Shown here: piece after piece, positions 1-6,012 of the stretch
Layout: each line of letters starts with the position of its first letter
Numbering within the stretch: the stretch's first letter is position 1
Assembly (NCBI GenBank): GCA_013154335.1
Contig: JAADCQ010000038.1
Coordinates: 1 to 34,392, forward strand
Origin: Methanopyri archaeon
GTDB taxonomy: Archaea > JAADCQ01 > Methanopyri > Methanopyrales > Methanopyraceae
Direction: 5' to 3'
Length of the DNA: 34,392 nt
Notes under the pieces: model-generated
The model's database searches: none
What the model saw: only the letters and a program-made list of their open reading frames with translations
Told to the model about the DNA's origin: nothing
Made by a program: the position numbers and the translations under genes

Positions 1-296
1 TGACCGCGCTTCTTCCAGACCTCGAGGGCCTTCTCCAAGTCCAGGGCGCCAGCCTTCTCGATCTTCGCGTCCGCGGGCACGGCCACCACCGCGTAACCCG
101 AGGACCCCTTCACGATCGCCTCGTAGGCGATGACGTTCCCGTCGGGGTCGGGCACGGGGTGGACGTAGTAGTTGGCGTCGTGGGAAGGCCCCACCTGGAG
201 GGGCAGGCCGGACGTCGGGACTATGGGGAGGGCGTCGGCGAGGGCGGGGGTTTGGGGTAGGAGGACGACGGCGAGGGCGATTATCACGTTCCGCAT
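1..296 (-). CDS. Secreted protein of unknown function (3' part outside window)
   Basis: An open minus-strand frame begins with ATG at 296 and runs off the left edge; 98 codons are visible. The first 20 or so residues (MRNVIIALAVVLLPQTPALA) form a signal peptide: a basic n-region, a hydrophobic core, and a likely cut after ALA. The mature part reads as a small beta-rich domain (NYYVHPVPDPDG, GYAVVAVPADAKIEKAG) and ends in a Lys-rich helix at the window edge. I do not recognise the family. Codon use matches its neighbours. It is transcribed divergently from nop5. It should lie outside the membrane, attached or in the cell-wall space, if the signal is functional. Confidence 0.6.
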   Translation of the reverse strand, partial: MRNVIIALAVVLLPQTPALADALPIVPTSGLPLQVGPSHDANYYVHPVPDPDGNVIAYEAIVKGSSGYAVVAVPADAKIEKAGALDLEKALEVWKKRG

Positions 297-300
297 CGTT

Positions 301-316
301 AAGGCCCCCGGGCCTT
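301..316. repeat. Perfect inverted repeat between two divergent genes
   Basis: AAGGCCC, a CC spacer and GGGCCTT form a perfect 7-bp inverted repeat. It starts 5 bp upstream of the minus-strand secreted-protein gene and lies just upstream of the A/T-rich promoter element for nop5. It could be an operator or an RNA hairpin; nothing in the sequence decides which. Confidence 0.4.
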
Positions 317-325
317 CTCGTCATC

Positions 326-336
326 TTAAACTATTT
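326..336 (+). promoter_or_regulatory. Likely TATA box for nop5-fibrillarin
   Basis: TTAAACTATTT is the only A/T-rich block in a GC-rich gap. Its centre lies about 45 bp upstream of the nop5 ATG. With the usual archaeal TATA-to-start spacing of about 25 bp, transcription would begin near 357, leaving a short leader that contains the GGGGGAGGGA ribosome-binding site at 361-370. Confidence 0.4.
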
Positions 337-375
337 GATCTAGCCGCCCGCGGGCGCGGAGGGGGAGGGAAGCTC

Positions 376-1659
376 ATGGCCGTGTACGTGACCGAGAACT
401 TCACCGGTGTGTACGCGTTCGATGAGGAGGGTGAGCTCGTCGACTACGAGCTGTTCCCGGCGGATCCCGAGGAGATAGTGAAGAGGCTCATCTCGCGGGA
501 GAAGGGAGAGGTCCTCGAGGAGGAGAAGGAGCTCCTCGGTAGGTTGGACGCGGACGTTGTGAACTTCGAGGGACCGAAGGCGGAGAAGGAGAGGTTGGAG
601 GGCGTGTTCGACGGGGAGATAGTGACGGAGTTCCCGAACCTGGCGGGTGAGATGTTCAGGGAGCGCGCCCGTGAGATAGCGGTCGAGGTGGGGTTCGTGT
701 CCGACGAGGACGAGTACGCGGAGATAGTGTATCAGGTAGGTTTGAAGCTGTCGAAGGAGAAGGTTAGGGAGACCATCGAGGAAAGGGATCAGATGATTAT
801 CCAGGCTATTAACACTATAGACGATATAGATAGGATCTTGAACATTCTGACCGATAGGGTTAGGGAATGGTACGGTATTCACTTCCCTGAGATAAACAAG
901 ATAGTGAAGAGGCACGAGGACTTCGTGAAGTTGGTCTCGGAGTTGGGTCATAGGGATAATTTCACGTTCGACAACATCAAGGAGGTGTTGCCGGAGTTCC
1001 CGGACCACCTGGCGGAGAAGCTGGAGGAGGCCGCGAAGGACTCGATGGGTGCGGAGATGGACGAGAAGGACTTGGCGGCCGTTCAGAGGATCGCGGAGAT
1101 CGCGTGCGAGTTGTACGAGGCGAGGCGTGAGATGGCGAGGTACATCGACGAGTCGATGGACGACGTGGCGCCGAACGTGAAGGCCTTGGTGGGTCCGTTG
1201 ATCGGTGCGAGGTTGATAGCCCTCGCCGGTGGTATCAAGGAGATGGCGAGGTTGCCGGCGAGCACGATCCAGCTGTTGGGTGCGGAGAAGGCGTTGTTCA
1301 GGCACTTGACGAAGGGCACGAAGCCGCCCAAGCACGGTGTGATCTTCCAGCACCCGTTGATCCACAGGAGCCCGTGGTGGCAGAGGGGTAAGATCGCCAG
1401 GGCGCTGGCGGGTAAGCTGGCGATCGCCGCGAGGATCGACGCTTACACGGGTGAGTACAGGGGTGACGAGCTGAAGAGGCAGTTGGAGCAGAGGGTGAAG
1501 GAGATCAAGGAGAAGTACCCGAAGCCGCCCAGGAGGAGGGGTAGGGGTCCGGGTAGGCCGTCGGGTCGTCGTCCGCCGAGGAGGCGTCCGAGCCGTAGGA
1601 GGACCAGGCGCGACAGGAGGAGGGCCAGGAGGTCGCGCAGACGCGACCGTAGACGTTGA
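376..1659 (+). CDS. nop5: Nop5 (Nop56/58), C/D box RNP scaffold protein
   Basis: Core protein of archaeal box C/D ribonucleoproteins. It bridges L7Ae-bound guide RNA and the methyltransferase fibrillarin for 2'-O-methylation of rRNA and tRNA. The N-terminal domain (about residues 1-115) binds fibrillarin. A long helical/coiled-coil segment follows (about 125-250, including NTIDDIDRILNILTDRVREW). The NOP domain (about 250-375) carries GPLIGARLIALAGG, RLPASTIQLLGAEKALFRHL and HPLIHRSPWW. The last 45 or so residues are an Arg/Pro/Gly tail, more than half Arg. The ATG at 376 was chosen for its strong purine-rich SD at 361-370 and its family-like start (MAVYVTENFTGVYAF); the frame is open upstream to 172, but that part overlaps the divergent gene. 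Codons around 780-960 are noticeably AT-richer than the rest. Fibrillarin follows after 47 bp. Confidence 0.96.
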   Translation: MAVYVTENFTGVYAFDEEGELVDYELFPADPEEIVKRLISREKGEVLEEEKELLGRLDADVVNFEGPKAEKERLEGVFDGEIVTEFPNLAGEMFRERAREIAVEVGFVSDEDEYAEIVYQVGLKLSKEKVRETIEERDQMIIQAINTIDDIDRILNILTDRVREWYGIHFPEINKIVKRHEDFVKLVSELGHRDNFTFDNIKEVLPEFPDHLAEKLEEAAKDSMGAEMDEKDLAAVQRIAEIACELYEARREMARYIDESMDDVAPNVKALVGPLIGARLIALAGGIKEMARLPASTIQLLGAEKALFRHLTKGTKPPKHGVIFQHPLIHRSPWWQRGKIARALAGKLAIAARIDAYTGEYRGDELKRQLEQRVKEIKEKYPKPPRRRGRGPGRPSGRRPPRRRPSRRRTRRDRRRARRSRRRDRRR

Positions 1660-1706
1660 AAGGCATATGTTTCCCTCTTCTCGAGACGAGGATGGGGGTG
1701 TCGCTC

Positions 1707-2405
1707 ATGGTCGAGGTGGAGATCAAGCCCCACGAGAAGTTCGAGGGCGTGTACTGGGCGATATTCGAGGACGGGACGAAGAAGCCCGCGACCGAGAACC
1801 TGGTCCCCGGTCACCAGGTGTACGGCGAGAGGCTCGTGGAGTACGACGGGAAGGAGTACAGGGTATGGGAGCCGAGGAGGAGCAAGCTCGCCGCGATGAT
1901 CATGAACGGGATGGAGCACTTCCCGTTCGAGGAGGGTACCACGGTCCTTTACCTGGGCGCGGCGGCCGGTACGACGCCGTCGCACGTTTCGGACATCATC
2001 AAGGAGTCGGGGATAGAGTACTGCGTGGAGTTCGCCTCGAGGATGATGCAGGAGTTGATCCCGGTGTGTGAGAAGCGCCCGAACATGGTGCCGATACTGG
2101 GGGACGCGACGAAACCCCACGGTTACGCCCCGCTGGTGGAGCAGGTGGACGTGATCTACCAGGACATCGCGCAGCCGAAGCAGGCCGAGGTTCTCGCCGA
2201 TAACGCGGAGGCCTTCCTGAGGCCCGGTGGTTACGGTATCATCGCTATCAAGGCCAGGAGCATCGACGTGACGAAGGAGCCGGAGGAGGTGTTCAGGGAC
2301 GAGGAGAGGAAACTGGAGGAGAGGGGTTTCGAGGTCCTGGAGGTCATAGACCTGGAGCCTTACGAGAAGGACCACGTGGGTATCGTCGCGGAGTACCAAG
2401 GGTGA
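1707..2405 (+). CDS. flpA: Fibrillarin-like rRNA/tRNA 2'-O-methyltransferase
   Basis: SAM-dependent catalytic subunit of the box C/D RNP. Motif I is VLYLGAAAGTTPSHVSDI (about residues 76-93). The GIEYCVEFASRMMQELIPV strand-helix, GDATKP and VDVIYQDIAQPKQAE follow, with the terminal GGYGIIAIKARSIDVT segment holding the catalytic Lys. Length (232 aa) is normal for archaeal fibrillarin. The frame is open back to a TTG at 1656 that overlaps the nop5 stop. I prefer ATG 1707, because MVEVEIKPHEKFEGVYW matches the family N-terminus; ATG 1692 is an alternative. It is co-directional with nop5, and two C/D guide RNA genes lie immediately downstream, so the three component classes of the methylation machine are clustered. 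Confidence 0.96.
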   Translation: MVEVEIKPHEKFEGVYWAIFEDGTKKPATENLVPGHQVYGERLVEYDGKEYRVWEPRRSKLAAMIMNGMEHFPFEEGTTVLYLGAAAGTTPSHVSDIIKESGIEYCVEFASRMMQELIPVCEKRPNMVPILGDATKPHGYAPLVEQVDVIYQDIAQPKQAEVLADNAEAFLRPGGYGIIAIKARSIDVTKEPEEVFRDEERKLEERGFEVLEVIDLEPYEKDHVGIVAEYQG

Positions 2406-2411
2406 ACCCTC

Positions 2412-2479
2412 GGGGCCGTGAGGAGCGTTTCGCTAACCGAGCCTTGAGGCCGTGACGATTTACTCCCGCTCCGAGCCCC
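2412..2479 (+). ncRNA. Box C/D guide sRNA 1, six bases after fibrillarin
   Basis: Order: 5-bp terminal stem GGGGC (2412-2416) with GCCCC (2475-2479); C box GTGAGGA (2418-2424); 12-nt guide gcgtttcgctaa; D' box CCGA (2437-2440); spacer hairpin GCC-ttga-GGC; C' box GTGACGA (2452-2458); 12-nt guide tttactcccgct; D box CCGA (2471-2474). Both kink-turns form with a three-nucleotide bulge and the tandem G.A pairs. The usual U.U pair is replaced by G-C in C/D and by C.C in C'/D'. The D guide is complementary over ten bases to GCGGGAGUAA, which I recall at the base of 23S helix 69. The D' guide would pair with UUAGCGAAACGC; UAGCGAAA occurs downstream of H69 in some LSU rRNAs, but this target is unsure. 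It may be co-transcribed with fibrillarin. Confidence 0.7.
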
Positions 2480-2612
2480 CCTTTCCATCGCATCGAATTC
2501 GGGGCGATGACTGTATTCACCCCTTCTGAGGGCGTGATGAGGCGGTCCCCTTAGGGAAGAGCCCCGCTCCCCCAACCGGTGATACCATTACGGTTATCGA
2601 ATCGAGAATCGC

Positions 2613-2620
2613 TATTATAT
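2613..2620 (+). promoter_or_regulatory. Candidate TATA box upstream of the Pit transporter
   Basis: TATTATAT is the most TATA-like octamer in the 2406-2700 gap. The usual spacing puts initiation near 2643-2647, inside guide RNA 2. It therefore fits the transporter mRNA (about 55-nt leader) better than the guide RNA, whose 5' stem begins at 2622. The remaining bases of this gap, about 2480-2610, hold no feature I can support. Confidence 0.35.
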
Positions 2621-2621
2621 C

Positions 2622-2687
2622 GGCCCGATGACGAGGCAGCCCCAGTCGGAACTTCAGTGGTGAAGACGGAGAGCCGAGCCGAGGGCT
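2622..2687 (+). ncRNA. Box C/D guide sRNA 2, predicted P-loop Gm2251 guide
   Basis: Order: terminal stem GGCCC (2622-2626) with GGGCT (2683-2687), one pair being G.U; C box ATGACGA (2628-2634); 12-nt guide ggcagccccagt; D' box CGGA (2647-2650); short spacer acttcagtg; C' box GTGAAGA (2660-2666); 12-nt guide cggagagccgag; D box CCGA (2679-2682). The D' guide pairs with ACUGGGGC of the 23S P loop, and the base opposite the fifth nucleotide upstream of D' is G2251 (E. coli numbering), a universally 2'-O-methylated site. The D guide matches UCGGCUCU in the peptidyl-transferase region, with the fifth position at G2509. The boxes are non-canonical at the position normally occupied by U. It ends 13 bp before the Pit start codon and overlaps that gene's expected leader. 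Confidence 0.7.
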
Positions 2688-2700
2688 AGGGGAGGAGTGT

Positions 2701-3657
2701 GTGGACCCCTGGAAGCTCATCGTCACCGGGATACCGTCCGTGTACATGGGGTGGACGATAGGTGCGGACGACGCCGGGGCGGCCATGGGGACCGCGGTCG
2801 GAGCGGGCGCTATAACCGTGAGACGCGCCGTCCTTATGATGGCCGTCATGGCCACGCTCGGGGCCGCCCTCGAGGGAGGCGCGGTGGTGAAGACCCTTGG
2901 ACACGGTATAGTCAAAACCCACATGGACGCCGTGGTCGCGGCCATAGTGGTGGCGGTCGCCGCCGTCTGGTGCCACGCGGCCGTGGCGGCGGGGATACCC
3001 CTCTCCACGACCCAAGCCACGGTAGGATCCATCATCGGCGCCGGTCTAGCCCTCAACGCCCCAGTCGATTGGGGGAAGACCGTCGAGATAATCTCCGCCT
3101 GGATCCTCGCGCCCACCGCCGCCGGGATCGTGGCCTTCCTGGTATCCCGCGCCTTCACGGCCTGGATAAGGCGTGGGAAGAGGTCCCTACCCGAGCTCGA
3201 GAGGATATTCAGGATCGCCCTCACGTTCTCGGGGTGCTACGTGGCCTACTCCATCGGGGCCAACAACGCGGCCAACGCCGTGGTACCGCTGGTGTTGTCC
3301 GGCGTCCTCGACGTCAGAACCGCCTCGATCCTGGGCGGTATCACGATAGCGCTCGGAGCGCTCACGGCGGGTAACAAGGTGATCGAGACCGTCGGTCATA
3401 GGATAACCCAGCTGGACCCACCCACGGCGTTCTCCGCGCAGGTCGCCGCGGCGGTGACCACCCACCTGGGATCCGTCCTCGGCCTCCCGTTATCGATCAA
3501 CGAGACCACGTCGGGCGCGGTGATAGGCGTCGGACTGTCCAGGGGCTCCCTTAACACGCACGTGATAAAGAGGATGGCGCTGACGTGGGCGATCAGCCCG
3601 GCCAGCGCCGCGCTCATCTCCTACCTGGCCGTTCACGCTTACCTCCACCTCACCTGA
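2701..3657 (+). CDS. Pit-family inorganic phosphate (or sulfate) transporter
   Basis: Integral membrane symporter of the PiT/PHO-4 family, 318 aa with about ten hydrophobic segments. The two inverted family repeats are visible: GADDAGAAMGTAVGAGA near the N-terminus and GANNAANAVVPLVLSG in the second half, each followed by a Gly/Ala-rich helix. VAAGIPLSTTQATVGSIIGAGL and GLPLSINETTSGAVIGVGL are the matching internal signature segments. The GTG start at 2701 follows the SD AGGGGAGG. The downstream DUF47 gene is the usual partner of phosphate-type members and favours phosphate, but sulfate (CysP-like) cannot be excluded. Its leader probably overlaps guide sRNA 2. Confidence 0.9.
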   Translation: MDPWKLIVTGIPSVYMGWTIGADDAGAAMGTAVGAGAITVRRAVLMMAVMATLGAALEGGAVVKTLGHGIVKTHMDAVVAAIVVAVAAVWCHAAVAAGIPLSTTQATVGSIIGAGLALNAPVDWGKTVEIISAWILAPTAAGIVAFLVSRAFTAWIRRGKRSLPELERIFRIALTFSGCYVAYSIGANNAANAVVPLVLSGVLDVRTASILGGITIALGALTAGNKVIETVGHRITQLDPPTAFSAQVAAAVTTHLGSVLGLPLSINETTSGAVIGVGLSRGSLNTHVIKRMALTWAISPASAALISYLAVHAYLHLT

Positions 3658-3677
3658 CGCGTTGGGGATGACGAGGG

Positions 3678-4271
3678 TTGCTGTTCAGGCCCAGCACCAA
3701 GCCCGGACGGGAGGCCCTGGAGTGCCTCAGAAGGGAGGTAGAGGACCTCGAACGCGCGGTCAAACTCCTGGAAGCCATCGTCGGCGACGGCAACGCGGAC
3801 GGCGCCGAGGAGGAGGTCGAAGAACTGTCCGAGGACGTCGTCGAGGCGAGGGATCGCGTCGAAGAAGCCATGAGCGACGGTCCGCTGGTACCCGCGGTCA
3901 AGGAGGAACTCCTCTCCCTGGCCGAGAACGTGAGGCGCGCGACCGAGGTACTGCTCACACTCGTCTCCATGATGGCCGCCCTCGAGGAGATCCCCGAGGA
4001 CCTCAAGGGCCTGGTCTCTCGCCTCAAGGAGGTCGTGGAGGGCCTCAAAACGGCCGTCGTCACCCTCGATGAAGACGTGGAGAAGGCCGCCGAGATAGCC
4101 GAGGACACGAGGAAACTCGAGGAGGACGTGCGGAACGAGATACGCGAGTTCATGTTCTCCAACCCGAACGACAAGCTGATCCCCATCCTGGTCGAGATGG
4201 AACGATGCCTCGACTACATCGACAGGGCCCTGGACGACGTCGTCAGCATCAAGATCAAGTTCCTAGGGTGA
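3678..4271 (+). CDS. DUF47 / PhoU-like phosphate transport regulator
   Basis: An all-helical 197-aa protein with long Glu/Val-rich amphipathic helices, typical of DUF47 (PhoU-divergent) proteins encoded beside Pit transporters. It is probably a cytoplasmic regulator of the upstream transporter. The start is TTG at 3678 (LLFRPSTKPGREALECL); an ATG at 3668 is out of frame. The gene follows Pit by 20 bp and ends in a GTGA overlap with pyrD, so phosphate uptake, pyrimidine synthesis and FEN-1 probably share one transcript. No enzymatic motif is visible. Confidence 0.8.
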   Translation: MLFRPSTKPGREALECLRREVEDLERAVKLLEAIVGDGNADGAEEEVEELSEDVVEARDRVEEAMSDGPLVPAVKEELLSLAENVRRATEVLLTLVSMMAALEEIPEDLKGLVSRLKEVVEGLKTAVVTLDEDVEKAAEIAEDTRKLEEDVRNEIREFMFSNPNDKLIPILVEMERCLDYIDRALDDVVSIKIKFLG

Positions 4272-5227
4272 AGGCGCCGTTGGAGGTCCTGGGATCCGAG
4301 TGGAAGCATCCCGTCGCGTGCGCGTCGGGCGTGCTGGGATCCAACGCCCCCGGGATGATGACCGCCGCCTCCATGGGCGCCTCCGCGATCTTCACGAAGA
4401 CCGTGACCCCAGACCCCAGACCCGGACACCCCGGCCCGTGTTACGTGGACCTCGTCGACGAGGAAGGGTACGCCATGAACGCCATGGGGCTACCCAACCC
4501 AGGTCCCGAGGTAATGGCCGAGGAGGTATCATCATTCAGGGAGGCGTACCCCGAGGTCCCCGTGTACTGCAGCGTGTCGGCGGAGGATCCCGACGGGTTC
4601 GCCCGTGTCGCCGCGACCTTGAGCGAGGTCTCCGACGGCGTCGAGATCAACGTGTCCTGCCCGCACGCCGGCGCCGGGATGGGGGCCGAGTTGGGATCGG
4701 ACCCTAACGCCGTGGAAGAAGTCGTATCCGCGGTCGTCTCTAGCGTCGACGTCCCGGTCTCGGTTAAACTCACCCCCAACGTGGACAGGAGGACACTCTT
4801 GGAAGTCGCCGAAAAGGCCGTGGACGCGGGGGCGGACGCCCTCACGGCCGTCAACACGTTGGGCCCAGGGCTGAGGATAGATCCCACCACTAGGTCCCCC
4901 GTACTCGGTGCGGGAGTGGGGGGTATATCCGGCCCCGCGCTCAAGCCCGTGGCCTTGAGGATCGTGGCCGACGTGGCCCTTCACCTAGGTGACGACGTCG
5001 AGATAATCGGCGTCGGGGGCGTATCCAAGGGTAGGGACGTCGTCGAGTTCCTCATGGCCGGGGCCAAAGCCGTTCAAATGGGAACCGCGACCCGCGACAG
5101 GACCTTCCACGAGGTGGCCCTCGAAACCGAACGCCTCCTCGAGGAGCTCGAGTTGACGTGGGAAGAAGCCATCGGAGCCGCCCTAGACTCGTACGAAAGG
5201 GCCCTCAGGAGGCTGGGTTGGGCATGA
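4268..5227 (+). CDS. pyrD: Dihydroorotate dehydrogenase, catalytic subunit (class 1B)
   Basis: FMN-dependent oxidation of dihydroorotate to orotate, the fourth step of UMP synthesis. It is a TIM-barrel protein of 319 aa. Visible marks are VACASGVLGSNAPGMMTAA at the N-terminus, AMGLPNPG, EINVSCPHAGAG, SVKLTPNVD, AVNTLGPGLRID and the phosphate-binding IIGVGGVSKGRD plus AVQMGTA. The GTG start at 4268 overlaps the DUF47 stop (GTGA); the open frame upstream is a shadow. PyrK follows directly, so the enzyme should be the heterotetrameric NAD-linked PyrDK type. Confidence 0.95.
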   Translation: MKAPLEVLGSEWKHPVACASGVLGSNAPGMMTAASMGASAIFTKTVTPDPRPGHPGPCYVDLVDEEGYAMNAMGLPNPGPEVMAEEVSSFREAYPEVPVYCSVSAEDPDGFARVAATLSEVSDGVEINVSCPHAGAGMGAELGSDPNAVEEVVSAVVSSVDVPVSVKLTPNVDRRTLLEVAEKAVDAGADALTAVNTLGPGLRIDPTTRSPVLGAGVGGISGPALKPVALRIVADVALHLGDDVEIIGVGGVSKGRDVVEFLMAGAKAVQMGTATRDRTFHEVALETERLLEELELTWEEAIGAALDSYERALRRLGWA

Positions 5228-5997
5228 TGCCGATCCCCGCGGAGGTACTCGACGTGGGGGAGGAGTGCAGGGACACCGTGATCCTCGAGTTGAAGACGGG
5301 GGAACCCCTGTCCTGGAAACCCGGTCAGTTCCTGATGCTCGGGATCCCCGGCGTCGACGAGAAACCCATGGCCTTCTCCGGAGGCGACGATCGCAGGTTG
5401 ATCCTGACGGTGGAGGTGGTGGGGCCCTTCACGGAGGCGTGCTCGGGTTTGGAACCCGGTGACATCGTCACGGTCAGGGGACCCTACGGGCGTCACTTCG
5501 AGATCAGGGGACCAAGGGCCGTGATCGTGGCGGGCGGTACCGGGGTGGCTCCCCTCGTTCCGCTGGCCGAGGAGCTGTCGAAGAGGGGGATTCACGTCAC
5601 CTCGATCCTCGGGGGACCGGACGCCGGTAGACTGCCCAGGAAGGACGATCTTAAGGCGTTCTCGGACGAGTTCCTGGTGACCACGGAAGACGGAAGCGAG
5701 GGAACGAAGGGCTTCCCGACGGACATCCTACCGGACCTCTTGGAGGAAGCGGACATCGTCTACGCTTGCGGTCCCGAAGCGATGCTCGAGTCAGTGGTCG
5801 AGATATGCACCCGCGAAGGCGTTCCCTGCCAAGTGAGCTTGACCAGGTACGTGAAGTGCGGCGAGGGAGTGTGCGGGTCCTGCGCCCTGGGTGACGGTCT
5901 CCTGGTCTGCAGGGACGGCCCCGTGTTCTGGGCCGAGGAATTGATCGGAACCGAGTTCGGAGACGTTAGAAGGGACGCCACCGGCGCCCCCGAATGA
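5224..5997 (+). CDS. pyrK: Dihydroorotate dehydrogenase electron-transfer subunit PyrK
   Basis: FAD and [2Fe-2S] subunit that passes electrons from PyrD to NAD+. The ferredoxin-reductase FAD domain carries KPMAFSGG (about 48-54) and GPYGRHFE. The nucleotide-binding part has VAGGTGVAPLVPLAEEL (about 102-118) and VYACGPEAML (about 179-188). The C-terminal cluster ligands are Cys212, 217, 220 and 229 in KCGEGVCGSCALGDGLLVC. Length is 257 aa from ATG 5224, which overlaps the pyrD stop by four bases (ATGA); the adjacent ATG 5227 is equally possible. Confidence 0.93.
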   Translation: MMPIPAEVLDVGEECRDTVILELKTGEPLSWKPGQFLMLGIPGVDEKPMAFSGGDDRRLILTVEVVGPFTEACSGLEPGDIVTVRGPYGRHFEIRGPRAVIVAGGTGVAPLVPLAEELSKRGIHVTSILGGPDAGRLPRKDDLKAFSDEFLVTTEDGSEGTKGFPTDILPDLLEEADIVYACGPEAMLESVVEICTREGVPCQVSLTRYVKCGEGVCGSCALGDGLLVCRDGPVFWAEELIGTEFGDVRRDATGAPE

Positions 5998-6012
5998 GGG
6001 GGCCGTCCTTCC

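Noticed and set aside
340-1365. Long minus-strand open frame opposite nop5
   Set aside because: Arg/Leu/His-rich translation typical of the shadow of a GC-rich gene; nop5 on the other strand is unmistakable.
2504-2556. A third C/D-like unit: GCGATGA, CTGA (2526-2529), GTGATGA (2534-2540)
   Set aside because: The CTGA-gggc-GTGATGA half is canonical, but the first guide would be 15 nt, no D box stands 9-15 nt after the second C-like box, and no closing stem forms.
3668-3690. ATGACGA in the Pit-DUF47 gap as a C box
   Set aside because: No CNGA box at guide distance and no closing stem; a single seven-base match is expected by chance.
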